From NCBI RefSeq assembly GCF_036010505.1, contig NZ_CP108569.1:5509001-5573000 (forward strand): 64,000 bases of DNA, given 5' to 3'. Positions 8,212 to 15,455 of the stretch are shown here, one piece after another. The stretch is from Streptomyces sp. NBC_01197 (GTDB lineage: Bacteria; Actinomycetota; Actinomycetes; Streptomycetales; Streptomycetaceae). The notes below the pieces were generated by a model that did no database searches, was not told where the DNA came from, and was given only the letters and a program-made list of their open reading frames with translations. Every line of letters starts with the position of its first letter. Position 1 is the stretch's first letter. Made by a program: the position numbers and the translations under genes.

Positions 8212-8747
8212 CGGTTCGCCGGGTCGTCACCGGGCACGACAACGAGGGCAGGTCGCGCGTGGTCGACGACCAGAACGTGGAGCCGATCATCTCTGCGCTG
8301 ACGCCCGGCTTCGCCGCTTACCGGCTGTGGGGACGAGACGAGCCGCCCACGTTCCCGGACGACGGGTCGCCCAGCGGCGTCGAGACGTACTTCCCACCGC
8401 GTGAGGGATCGCGCTTCGTGATCATTACGCATCCTCCGGAGGGGGTGACCCCACCCCCGGACGTGGACGCAGCCGCAGCCACCGCCGAGCTGGAGCGGCA
8501 GATGCCAGGCATGATGGCCTCAATGGAGCCCGACGGCTCAGGGATGCACACCACCGACACGATGGACTACCTGATGGTCGTGCAAGGCACGGCCACGCTC
8601 GAACTCGACGACGGCGAGCGAGCCGTGTTGCGGGCGGGCGACGTGGTCGTACAGAACGGCACCCGGCACGTGTGGCGCAATTACGGCACCGAGCCCTGCA
8701 CGCTCGTCGCTGTCTCAGTCGGCGCGGACCGCACGACAACCCGTTAG
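8208..8747 (+). CDS. Cupin-domain protein
   Basis: 179 residues. A single cupin barrel lies in the second half: MHTTDTMDYLMVVQG (metal-binding His and surrounding acidic residues), then LRAGDVVVQNGTRHVWRN with the second-motif histidine. The N-terminal 90 residues (VTGHDNEGRSRVV...) match the layout of small cupins found beside SDR genes and TetR regulators. The function is probably metal-dependent binding or turnover of a small organic molecule. The ATGA overlap with the SDR stub implies coupled translation and, by inference, TetR control from the shared upstream region. Confidence 0.85.
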   Translation: MTVRRVVTGHDNEGRSRVVDDQNVEPIISALTPGFAAYRLWGRDEPPTFPDDGSPSGVETYFPPREGSRFVIITHPPEGVTPPPDVDAAAATAELERQMPGMMASMEPDGSGMHTTDTMDYLMVVQGTATLELDDGERAVLRAGDVVVQNGTRHVWRNYGTEPCTLVAVSVGADRTTTR

Positions 8748-8890
8748 TCCCGCGCACCCCAGGGGCATGGCCGGCCGGCCTCGGGACTCGATGCTCTCCT
8801 CTGCCACCGTCTGAGTTGGCGGTGGCAGAGGAGAACGCGCGACCGTTGGAGGCCAGCACCAGAGGCGCGGGGATTTCCACCGGCGGTGCG

Positions 8891-9125
8891 GACGCACTGG
8901 CTGCGGGTCGCTCCCCCGAACAGCTCGGTCGCGAGGCAGAGCTTGTCTTTGCTGTCGCGCGTCAACTGACCGTTGAGCATCACATCGAGCAGCGAGCAGG
9001 CGCTCTACGACCAGGCCCTGTCCACCTTCGGTGAGGAGGGCCTTTTTGACATCGCGGTCCTGATGGGCAACTCCCTCACTGTCAGTAGCGTTCTCGATCT
9101 CTTCGCCGTCCCCGCACCTGAGTAG
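8891..9125 (+). pseudogene. Frameshifted C-terminal remnant of a carboxymuconolactone-decarboxylase-family protein
   Basis: In one frame the sequence reads ALAAGRSPEQLGREAELVF...VEHHIEQ. After a short duplicated GAGCA-rich stretch near 8990 it continues in another frame as ALYDQALSTFGEEGLFDIAVL...DLFAVPAPE and a stop. Together these match the last 75 or so residues of CMD-family (AhpD-like) proteins, including the usual AVPAPE end. The N-terminal half, including the start, is missing, and the frameshift is probably a small insertion. Non-functional. Confidence 0.7.
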
Positions 9126-9142
9126 CCGGTCCTCTCCGACCG

Positions 9143-9262
9143 TTCGAGATCGGATTCGCCCAGTGGGCGGACCCGGCGCGCGACCAGGACCCCGGCGAGC
9201 TGCCGACCCATACGAAGGCCGCCCTGGACGCACTGCGGACGGCAGCCGCAGAACTGTGCTGA
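9143..9262 (+). pseudogene. C-terminal tail of a TetR-like regulator
   Basis: A 39-codon open stretch (FEIGFAQWADPARDQDPGEL...ALRTAAAELC, then stop) resembles the last helices of TetR-family proteins. No DNA-binding half, start codon or ribosome-binding site is present upstream, where the CMD remnant ends only 17 bp earlier. It is best read as another fragment in the scar zone. The family call is tentative because C-terminal TetR sequences are weakly conserved. Confidence 0.4.
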
Positions 9263-9299
9263 CGCCAGCAGGAGAGCCGGCGCATCCGGGGCTTTGGCC

Positions 9300-9485
9300 C
9301 CAGCTCGCCGGTGGTCACGGGCTGGGACGCTCGCGCGGCGGGTTCACCACCAACCTGCACCTGGCCGTCGAGCAGGGCCAAAAACCCATGTCGATCGTGG
9401 TGACCGCTGGGCAGCGCGGGGACTCACCGCAGTTCGAACCCGTCTTGGAGAAGATCCGCGTGCCCCGCATCGGGCCACCTTCACA
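9300..9485 (+). mobile_element. Fragment of an IS5-family (DDE) transposase
   Basis: About 60 codons read GHGLGRSRGGFTTNLHLAVE, then PMSIVVTAGQRGDSPQFEPVLEKIRVPR. This is the conserved region around the second half of the DDE core in Streptomyces IS5-type transposases. Neither the N-terminus nor the C-terminus is present, and the fragment breaks off beside the oxidoreductase stop. It is an immobile relic and marks an old insertion at the edge of the rearranged zone. Confidence 0.75.
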
Positions 9486-9491
9486 GACGTC

Positions 9492-10457
9492 CTACGCGAC
9501 CCTGACCACGTACTTGCCCTGGACGCCGCCCGTCTCCAGCGCCCGGTGCGCCGCTGCTGTCTCCTCCAGGGGGAAGACCGTGTCCACCGCAGGACTCAGC
9601 GTCCCCTCGACCACATGGCGGGCGAGGTCGTCGAAGTCCGCCCGCGTGGGGTTGCCGCTGAAGAAGCGCACCCGACCGCGTCCGTGGACCGTGCTGGCCG
9701 CGAGGTAGCCGAGCGACGCAGCGGGCCGTTTCAGGTCGAAGGCGATGGTGACCATGCGCCCGCCGGGATTCAGTAGGCGCCGGAAGGCCCGCAGGTCGGT
9801 CCCCGCGGTGTCCAGGACCACGTCGAAGCAGCCCAGTTCCGCCGGGTGCACGGTCCGGTGGTCGACGGCCTTGTGCGCGCCGAGCCCGCGGACGAAGTCG
9901 AGGTTGGCTGCGCGGGCCAGGGCCGTGACCTCGGCGCCGTACGCCCGTCCGAGCTGGACGGCGGCGTTGCCGACACCGCCCGCCGCGCCCCGGACGAGGA
10001 GTCGTTCGCCGGGGCGCAGCCCGGCTTTGTCCCGCAGCGCGGTGATGGCCGTGGTGGCCACCGGCAGCGCGGCGGCGTCCACCAGGTCAAGGCCGTCGGG
10101 GAGCTGGCCGACCCGCTCGGCGGGCACGGTCACGTACTCGGCGGCGCTGCCGAACCCGGAGGTGCGGCCCAAGATCCCCCATACGCGGTCGCCGGTCGCC
10201 AACCGTGTGACTCCGGCACCCAGTGCGGCGACCTCGCCGGTGAAGTCCAAGCCGACGCGCTTGGGGAATTTCCGGCCGCTCAGGAGGCGGAGACGGCCGG
10301 CACGGGCTGCCAGCTCGCCGCCGTTGACGCTGAACGCGCGCACCTTCACAAGGACCTCGCCGGGGACCGGCTCTGGGCGTGGCACGCGGACCGTGTAGAG
10401 CACATCGGGGCCGCCGTAGCGGTCGTAGAGCACTGCCTTCATCATGCGGTCGTTCAT
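9492..10457 (-). CDS. NADP-dependent oxidoreductase, zinc-free quinone reductase type
   Basis: 321 residues of the medium-chain dehydrogenase/reductase superfamily. The GroES-like N-half (VLYDRYGGPDVLYTVRVPRP) is followed by a Rossmann half with VRGAAGGVGNAAVQLGRAYG near residue 155. The zinc ligands of alcohol dehydrogenases are absent, so a quinone/enone reductase activity using NADPH is likely. It is divergent from a TetR gene, with a palindrome between them, and this suggests induction by an electrophilic or aromatic compound. The first ATG (MNDRMMKAVLY) is used, and MMKAVLY is an alternative. Confidence 0.9.
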   Translation of the reverse strand: MNDRMMKAVLYDRYGGPDVLYTVRVPRPEPVPGEVLVKVRAFSVNGGELAARAGRLRLLSGRKFPKRVGLDFTGEVAALGAGVTRLATGDRVWGILGRTSGFGSAAEYVTVPAERVGQLPDGLDLVDAAALPVATTAITALRDKAGLRPGERLLVRGAAGGVGNAAVQLGRAYGAEVTALARAANLDFVRGLGAHKAVDHRTVHPAELGCFDVVLDTAGTDLRAFRRLLNPGGRMVTIAFDLKRPAASLGYLAASTVHGRGRVRFFSGNPTRADFDDLARHVVEGTLSPAVDTVFPLEETAAAHRALETGGVQGKYVVRVA

Positions 10458-10517
10458 CGTTCTGCCTTTGCCGCCGGGGGCCGTACAGGGGACGGCATCG
10501 ACCGTAAGCTCTTAAGT

Positions 10518-10531
10518 GGACGCAATCGTCC
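10518..10531. promoter_or_regulatory. Palindrome in the oxidoreductase/TetR divergent promoter
   Basis: GGACG-CAAT-CGTCC has perfect 5-bp arms and lies 24 bp before the tetR ATG and about 60 bp before the oxidoreductase start. This is the typical place for a TetR operator controlling both genes. The link to the regulator is inference. Confidence 0.5.
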
Positions 10532-10554
10532 GATTGGGTCGGAAGTGAGAGACA

Positions 10555-11229
10555 ATGATGGCGGAATCCTCTTGGATCACAGCCCAGGACGGGGTGCGGG
10601 CGGACGCCCGGCGCAACCGGGAGCGCGTCCTCGTCGCTGCCCGTGCGGTCTTTGCGGAGCACGGGATCGACGCACCGATGGCGACCGTGGCCCGACGGGC
10701 CGGGGTCGGCGTGGCGACGCTGTACCGGCATTTCCCGACCCGGGACGCTCTGGTGAGGGGCGCGTTCGCGCAGCAGATGGAGACCTGCGCGCGGGCGCTC
10801 ACCGAGGCTCTGGCCGCCCCTGACCCGTGGCAGGCCTTCCAGCAACTGGTCGAGACGGTCTGCGCTCTGCAACGGAAGGAACGCGGGTTCCCGGCCGCGT
10901 TCGTCGCGGCCTTCCCGGAAAGCTCGTCGGAACACGCGCAGTCCCGGCAACGAGCCGAGCGGGACTTCGCGACCCTGGTACGCAGGGCCCAGACGTCGGG
11001 CGCGCTGCGGGCCGATTTTCACCCTTCCGACCTCGCCGTGGTCCTGTTGGCGCACTGCGGTCTGCTGACCGCCCTACCGGATGATGATGCAGCGTCCCGG
11101 CGCCTGGTGGCCTATCTGCTCCAGTCGTTCCGCACCGACACGGCCAACAAACCGCTGCCCCCGCCGAGTGCGCTGACACTGCGCAGCCTCCCGATTGCAA
11201 CTGCCAGCCCCCAGGGGCGGCGGCCATGA
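10555..11229 (+). CDS. TetR-family transcriptional regulator
   Basis: 224 residues. The helix-turn-helix is near the N-terminus: AARAVFAEHGIDAPMATVA then GVGVATLYRHFPTRDALV (about residues 26-65). The C-terminal half is of the SbtR-like/TetR_C type, with an ALTEALAAPDPWQAF segment. It is divergent from the quinone-type oxidoreductase and is the obvious candidate repressor for it. Two adjacent ATG codons (10555, 10558) are possible starts. Confidence 0.9.
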   Translation: MMAESSWITAQDGVRADARRNRERVLVAARAVFAEHGIDAPMATVARRAGVGVATLYRHFPTRDALVRGAFAQQMETCARALTEALAAPDPWQAFQQLVETVCALQRKERGFPAAFVAAFPESSSEHAQSRQRAERDFATLVRRAQTSGALRADFHPSDLAVVLLAHCGLLTALPDDDAASRRLVAYLLQSFRTDTANKPLPPPSALTLRSLPIATASPQGRRP

Positions 11230-11481
11230 TTGATGACGGTCTCGTGCGCGACGCCGTCAACGTTCATCTTCTCGCTCCCCGCCGGAGGCGTGCGGGTCGA
11301 GGGCGCGGACGGATGGCCCCAACTGCCCAGCGCGGCCGTCGGTGACGAACTCGACGAGGGCGGGCGGGGGCTGGTCCTGGTCGACGCTCTCACCGACAGG
11401 TGGGGCGTTGAACCGCGCCGCGACGGGTGTGGCAAGACGGTGTGGTTCGAGTGCCTGACCTCGAAGGTGGCCGATCAGTGA
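11230..11481 (+). pseudogene. C-terminal remnant of an RsbW-like ATP-binding (anti-sigma) protein
   Basis: The last 60 codons read VRVEGADGWPQLP...GGRGLVLVDALTDRWGVEPR...GKTVWFEC. These are the G2 box and C-terminal signature of the HATPase_c/RsbW proteins that Streptomyces carries in dozens of copies. The N-terminal ATP-binding half (N box, G1 box) is absent, and the first 17 codons do not match the family. The open frame starts right at the TetR stop, so the fragment was probably left by a deletion. It is unlikely to make a functional kinase. Confidence 0.6.
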
Positions 11482-11485
11482 CCCT

Positions 11486-12307
11486 TCAGCGCTCGGAGGC
11501 CAGCTCCGCCAGCACCGCCTCGGTGAACGGCGGCCAGGCCTCGATCGCCCACGGTCCGAAGTCCCGGTCGGTCAGTGCCACACAGGCGGCCCCCGCACCC
11601 GGGTCGACCCAGAGGAACGTACCCGACTGGCCGAAGTGGCCGAAGGTGCGCCGGGACGACGAACTGCCCGTCCAGTGCGGGGACTTGGCGCCCCTGATCT
11701 CGAAGCCGAGGCCCCAGTCGTTCGGGTTCTGCAGACCGTAGCCGGGCAGCACGCCCTTGAGCCCCGGGTGGACCACCGAGGTTGCCTCGGCGACCGTGCG
11801 CGGGTCGAGCAGTCGGGGCGCCTGGAGCTCGGCGGCGAACCGGGCCAGGTCGTCGGCGCTGGACACTCCGTCCTTCGCGGGGGAGCCGTCCAGCGAGGTG
11901 TCCGCCATCCCGAGCGGTTCGAGCACGCCCTCGCGAAGGTACTCGGCGAACGGGATGCCGGTGGCCGCGGCGATGTGGTCGCCGAGCGCCTCGAACCCCG
12001 CGTTGGAGTAGATCCGGCGCTCACCGGGGGCCGCCATCACCCGGTTCTCGTCGAAGGCGAGACCGCTGGTGTGGGCGAGCAGATGCCGGACCGTGGACCC
12101 GGGCGGGCCCGCGGGCTCGTCCAGCTCGACCGCGCCCTCCTCGTACGCCATGAGCACGGCGTACGCGGCGAGCGGCTTGGTGACCGAGGCGAGCGGGAAG
12201 CGGCGCGCGGTCGGGCCGACCGTACCGGCGACGCCGCCGTCCGCTCGTACGACGGCGGCGGCCACCGCGGGTACCGGCCAGTTCTCGGTCGTCGCCAGGC
12301 TCTTCAT
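11486..12307 (-). CDS. Serine hydrolase of the beta-lactamase/DD-peptidase fold
   Basis: 273 residues if started at the ATG at 12307 (MKSLATTENWPV). The longer frame would run through an inverted repeat and is unlikely. The class C-type motifs are visible: SxxK as SVTK, YxN as YSN and HxG as HFG in GHFGQSG. There is no signal peptide, so it is probably cytoplasmic, which fits the esterase or amidase-like members more than a true beta-lactamase. Its ATG lies 19 bp from a palindromic repeat, and the GNAT gene upstream is on the same strand. Confidence 0.88.
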   Translation of the reverse strand: MKSLATTENWPVPAVAAAVVRADGGVAGTVGPTARRFPLASVTKPLAAYAVLMAYEEGAVELDEPAGPPGSTVRHLLAHTSGLAFDENRVMAAPGERRIYSNAGFEALGDHIAAATGIPFAEYLREGVLEPLGMADTSLDGSPAKDGVSSADDLARFAAELQAPRLLDPRTVAEATSVVHPGLKGVLPGYGLQNPNDWGLGFEIRGAKSPHWTGSSSSRRTFGHFGQSGTFLWVDPGAGAACVALTDRDFGPWAIEAWPPFTEAVLAELASER

Positions 12308-12325
12308 GAGGGACGAGCTTAGGGC

Positions 12326-12377
12326 CTTTCGTTTGGATCGGATCCCGCTCCCTGATCCGGCCTGATCCAAACGAAAG
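12326..12377. repeat. Palindromic intergenic repeat (14-bp perfect arms)
   Basis: CTTTCGTTTGGATC at 12326-12339 is exactly inverted as GATCCAAACGAAAG at 12364-12377 around a 24-bp centre that itself contains GATCCG repeats. It sits between two same-strand genes. The low-G+C arms stand out from the surroundings. It could be a terminator for the GNAT transcript or a small dispersed (MITE/REP-like) repeat. I recall similar GATCCAAACGAAAG arms in other Streptomyces intergenic regions but cannot verify this here. Confidence 0.75.
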
Positions 12378-12384
12378 ACGCTGA

Positions 12385-12852
12385 CTACAGCGTCAGGCGC
12401 ATCGCCGGATCGGGGGTCCTGACAAAACCGAGGGAGGCGTAGAGAGGCTCGCCGTCGGCTGAGGCGCGCAGGTCGACCCTGGCCACATCGCGCTCCCGGA
12501 ACCAGCCGAGCAGCGCCTCCATACAGGCGCGCGAGTACCCTCGGCGGCGCATGTCCGGATCGGTCGCGACGCTGAAGACGTAACCGCTCGTGCCGTGCGG
12601 GTTACCGGGGCCGCCGAGCCGGTACTCGACCGTGCCGACCACGCAGGCCGCGAGACCGCCGTCCGGCCGATCGACGACGAACGCGGTGAGATCGGCTTCC
12701 GGGTCGCTGAGCTTCCTGCGGAGCGTCTCGACCGCGGTGGGCTGCCAGCTGATGTCCGGGTGCGGTTCCCCGGACATGGAGTCCTGCATCAGCTTGCGCA
12801 GGCGTACGAGTTCGACGGCGTCATCGGGGTTCGCGCGGCGGGCGGTGCTCAT
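12385..12852 (-). CDS. GNAT-family N-acetyltransferase
   Basis: 155 residues, the size of one GNAT domain. The acetyl-CoA loop is seen as DPDMRRRGYSRACMEALLGWF (R/Q-x-x-G-x-G/A type), followed by LRASADGEPLYASLGF, the conserved final strand-turn. The substrate is unknown. The ATG at 12852 lies about 50 bp from the MerR promoter on the other strand. The stop is 8 bp from the palindromic repeat. Confidence 0.9.
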   Translation of the reverse strand: MSTARRANPDDAVELVRLRKLMQDSMSGEPHPDISWQPTAVETLRRKLSDPEADLTAFVVDRPDGGLAACVVGTVEYRLGGPGNPHGTSGYVFSVATDPDMRRRGYSRACMEALLGWFRERDVARVDLRASADGEPLYASLGFVRTPDPAMRLTL

Positions 12853-12899
12853 GCCCGGGAGGCTACGGGAGCCGTCTGTGAAGTTCCGCTCGATTTCAC

Positions 12900-12930
12900 T
12901 TGCTTGGAGTGCGCTCCAAGGATCTAGCGT
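12900..12930 (+). promoter_or_regulatory. MerR-type promoter with 19-bp spacer and palindrome
   Basis: A -35-like TTGCTT (12900-12905) and a -10-like TAGCGT (12925-12930) are separated by 19 bp. A perfect palindrome, CTTGGAGTGCGCTCCAAG (12903-12920), fills the spacer. The overlong spacer plus central dyad is the hallmark of MerR-activated promoters, and a merR gene starts at 12966. Function is inferred from this geometry. Confidence 0.75.
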
Positions 12931-12965
12931 TGGTGCTGTCGCGAGGATGAAGGAGCTGGGACCGC

Positions 12966-13427
12966 ATGACTGTGACCGAGACCGTGCCCGCGCCGGAGAC
13001 CGTGGACCTCTGCGCGGGACCGCCCACCACGGGCAGGCTGCCCGACGGGCAGGACCAGTACACGATCAGCCAGGTCGTCGCGTTCACCGGTCTCACCGCG
13101 CACACCCTGCGCTGGTACGAGAGGATCGGGCTGATGCCGCATGTCGACCGGTCGCACACCGGCCAGCGCCGCTTCTCCAACCGCGACCTGGACTGGCTCG
13201 CCCTCGTCGGCAAGCTGCGGCTGACCGGGATGCCGGTGGCCAAGATGGTCCGCTACGCCGAACTCGTACGCGAGGGCGTGGACACCTTCGAGGAACGGCG
13301 GGAGCTCCTGGAACAGACCCGCAGAGATGTGCGGCTGCGGATCGCGGAGCTCCAGGACACGCTCTCCGTACTCGACTTCAAGATCGACTCTTACGCGGAC
13401 GCCCGGCGGGCGTCGGAGAGGTTCTGA
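12966..13427 (+). CDS. MerR-family transcriptional regulator
   Basis: 153 residues. After about 30 residues of leader, a MerR winged helix appears (YTISQVVAFTGLTAHTLRWYERIGLMP), with recognition of the R-Y-Y/W-E type, then a long dimerisation helix (ELVREGVDTFEERRELLEQTRRDV). There are no cysteines in the C-terminal region, so it senses an organic compound and not a metal. It is followed after 5 bp by an aldo/keto reductase, and the two form an operon behind a classical MerR promoter. MerR/aldo-keto reductase pairs are common in actinomycetes. Confidence 0.92.
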   Translation: MTVTETVPAPETVDLCAGPPTTGRLPDGQDQYTISQVVAFTGLTAHTLRWYERIGLMPHVDRSHTGQRRFSNRDLDWLALVGKLRLTGMPVAKMVRYAELVREGVDTFEERRELLEQTRRDVRLRIAELQDTLSVLDFKIDSYADARRASERF

Positions 13428-13432
13428 ACCTG

Positions 13433-14452
13433 ATGAGCATCGAAAAGATCGACAGGGTGCGGCTCGGCGAGGACGGACCCGAGGTCGGCGTACAGGGCTT
13501 CGGCGCCATGGGCATCAGCGAGTTCTACGGGGCCACCGACGAGGTGGCGGCCAGGGACACCCTGGAGGCCACCGTCGAGGCCGGTGTCACGCTGATCGAC
13601 ACGGCCGATATCTACGGACTGGGCGCCAACGAGAGCTTCCTGGCGCCGTTCGTCGCCACGCACCGCGACGACATCACGCTGGCCACCAAGTTCTCCATCG
13701 AGCGGCGCCCCGACGACGAGCACTACCGGAGGGTGCGCAACGACGCCCCGTACATCAGGCAGGCCGTCGAAGCGAGCCTGCGGCGGCTGAACGTCGATGT
13801 CATCGACCTCTACTACATGCACCGCCGCAACCCCGATGTGCCGCTGGCCGAGTCCGTCGGCGCGATGGGCGAGCTGGTGGCCGCGGGCAAGGTCAAGTAC
13901 CTGGGGCTGAGCGAGGTGACAGGTGCCGAACTGCGCGAGGCGCACTCCGTGCACCCGATCACCGCCGTGCAGTCCGAGTGGTCGCTGTTCAGCCGGGACG
14001 TGGAGCGGAGCCTGACCGGTGCAGCCGCTGAGCTCGGGGTGGGGATCGTGCCGTACTCCCCGCTCGGCCGGGGCTTCCTCACCGGCGCCTTCGCGGACGC
14101 GACCAAGGACCTCGGAGGCAGCGACTTCCGGAAGTTCCAGCCCCGCTTCACCGGCGACAACGCCAAGGCGAACGCGGCGCTTCTCGAACCCGTGCACAAG
14201 ATCGCGGCGGCGCACGGCGCGACGGCCGCGCAGGTGGCCCTCGCCTGGGTGCAGCAGCGGGCCGAGGTGCACGGGCTTTCGGCGGTCGTGCCGATCCCCG
14301 GCACCCGCAAGCGTTCCCGCCTGCTGGAGAACACCGGCGCCACGCGGCTGAAGTTGACCGCGGAGGAGCTGGTGCTGCTTGAGCCGATCGCGGGCCAGGT
14401 CAAGGGCGACCGCTATCCGGACATGTCGTCGACTTCGACGGCCCGCGAGTAG
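13433..14452 (+). CDS. Aldo/keto reductase
   Basis: 339 residues, TIM-barrel NADPH-dependent reductase. Catalytic residues are visible: Asp and Tyr in LIDTADIYGLGANE, Lys in TLATKFSI and His in YYMHRRNP. The C-terminal cofactor motif VPIPGTRKRSRLLEN is intact. The protein starts MSIEKIDRVRLGEDG at 13433. A longer in-frame reading from 12590 crosses the merR region and is not real. It probably reduces an aldehyde or ketone whose precursor is sensed by the upstream MerR protein. Confidence 0.93.
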   Translation: MSIEKIDRVRLGEDGPEVGVQGFGAMGISEFYGATDEVAARDTLEATVEAGVTLIDTADIYGLGANESFLAPFVATHRDDITLATKFSIERRPDDEHYRRVRNDAPYIRQAVEASLRRLNVDVIDLYYMHRRNPDVPLAESVGAMGELVAAGKVKYLGLSEVTGAELREAHSVHPITAVQSEWSLFSRDVERSLTGAAAELGVGIVPYSPLGRGFLTGAFADATKDLGGSDFRKFQPRFTGDNAKANAALLEPVHKIAAAHGATAAQVALAWVQQRAEVHGLSAVVPIPGTRKRSRLLENTGATRLKLTAEELVLLEPIAGQVKGDRYPDMSSTSTARE

Positions 14453-14504
14453 CCGCAGCCCTGGCCGGCTCCGTAGCGGCGGCCGTACGTCCCGTTGGCC
14501 GCCG

Positions 14505-15356
14505 TTACAGCTCCGCCAGCAGTTCGGCCTTCTTCGCGCTGAACTCGTCGTCGGTGACCAGCCCGGACGAGTGCAGCTCGCCCAGGTGCCGTATCCGCTC
14601 GGCGATGTCCGCCGGGTCGCGCCGGCCGGTGGCGATGGCGGGCACCGGCACCGGCCTGGAGTGGCGGGCCGCCCCCAGGACGGCCGCGGCGAAGGGCAGC
14701 GACTCGTGCACCGGTCCGTAACCGAGCCCGAAGACGACCGCCGTGGGGTCCTGGTCCGCCTGCGCCGCATCCGGCTCGCCCTGCCGCAGCACCCGCAGAT
14801 AGCCGTCGTACGCCTCGGGGGAGCGCCAGTCCACACCGGTCAGTTCGGCCACCGGGAAGTTCTGGTCGCCGCACTTCCACTTGGCCGACGACGCACCCGT
14901 CCACGACCACCGGAACGAGACCCGCGACCCGTCGAAGGACGCCTTGCCGTCGTACGCCTTGAAGTGGAGCGGCGCCTCGGGCGCCGCCACCAGGAACCGC
15001 TCGGCCGGCTCCGCCGCCTCCGGCACCAGCCGCGCCGTCAGCTCGTCCGCGTAGTACTCCGCGAGCGTCCGCTGCGCGGCCGGAAGGACCAGCCGGTACG
15101 GATCGCACCCCTCCTTCAGCTGTCCCGAGGCCGCCTCTATCAGCGGGTCGGCGCCCGCGCGCGGCGCCGCGCGCAGCACCACCGTCCCCCGTCTGCCCTC
15201 GGTCACCGACACCGACTCCAGCGCCTCGTGGGGGATACGCCGTTGACGCAGCGCCTGGAAGAGCTTCGGCGTGCGAATCCCCCGTTCGAAGCGGATGAGC
15301 ACGGAGTCGGTCGCGAACTCCCAGGTGGCTTGAATTCCGGCCAGCACATCACCCAT
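14505..15356 (-). CDS. DUF4429 protein with C-terminal SHOCT motif
   Basis: 283 residues from MGDVLAGIQATWEF. Two DUF4429-type beta-rich units can be seen, about residues 5-90 and 120-220 (the second containing SFRWSWTG). They are followed by a SHOCT helix hairpin at the end (ADIAERIRHLGELHSSGLVTDDEFSAKKAELL). SHOCT modules are short oligomerisation or membrane-association tags. The function is unknown. Another ATG three codons upstream (15365) is possible. Confidence 0.85.
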   Translation of the reverse strand: MGDVLAGIQATWEFATDSVLIRFERGIRTPKLFQALRQRRIPHEALESVSVTEGRRGTVVLRAAPRAGADPLIEAASGQLKEGCDPYRLVLPAAQRTLAEYYADELTARLVPEAAEPAERFLVAAPEAPLHFKAYDGKASFDGSRVSFRWSWTGASSAKWKCGDQNFPVAELTGVDWRSPEAYDGYLRVLRQGEPDAAQADQDPTAVVFGLGYGPVHESLPFAAAVLGAARHSRPVPVPAIATGRRDPADIAERIRHLGELHSSGLVTDDEFSAKKAELLAEL

Positions 15357-15455
15357 GTGCCACATCGTAGGCGGCGTGCGCCCGCGCGTCGCCCCTCTGC
15401 GGTGGACCTGATGCACGGGCATCTACGCGCGTGAACCTCCTGAGTCACCGCAAAA

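Noticed and set aside
12590..13432. Extended aldo/keto reductase start far upstream
   Set aside because: The extra 280 residues overlap the merR gene in another frame and have no homology; the MSIEKIDR start fits the family.
13391..14836. 481-codon minus-strand frame over the aldo/keto reductase
   Set aside because: It is the mirror of a G/C-biased coding strand; the plus-strand enzyme has all catalytic residues.
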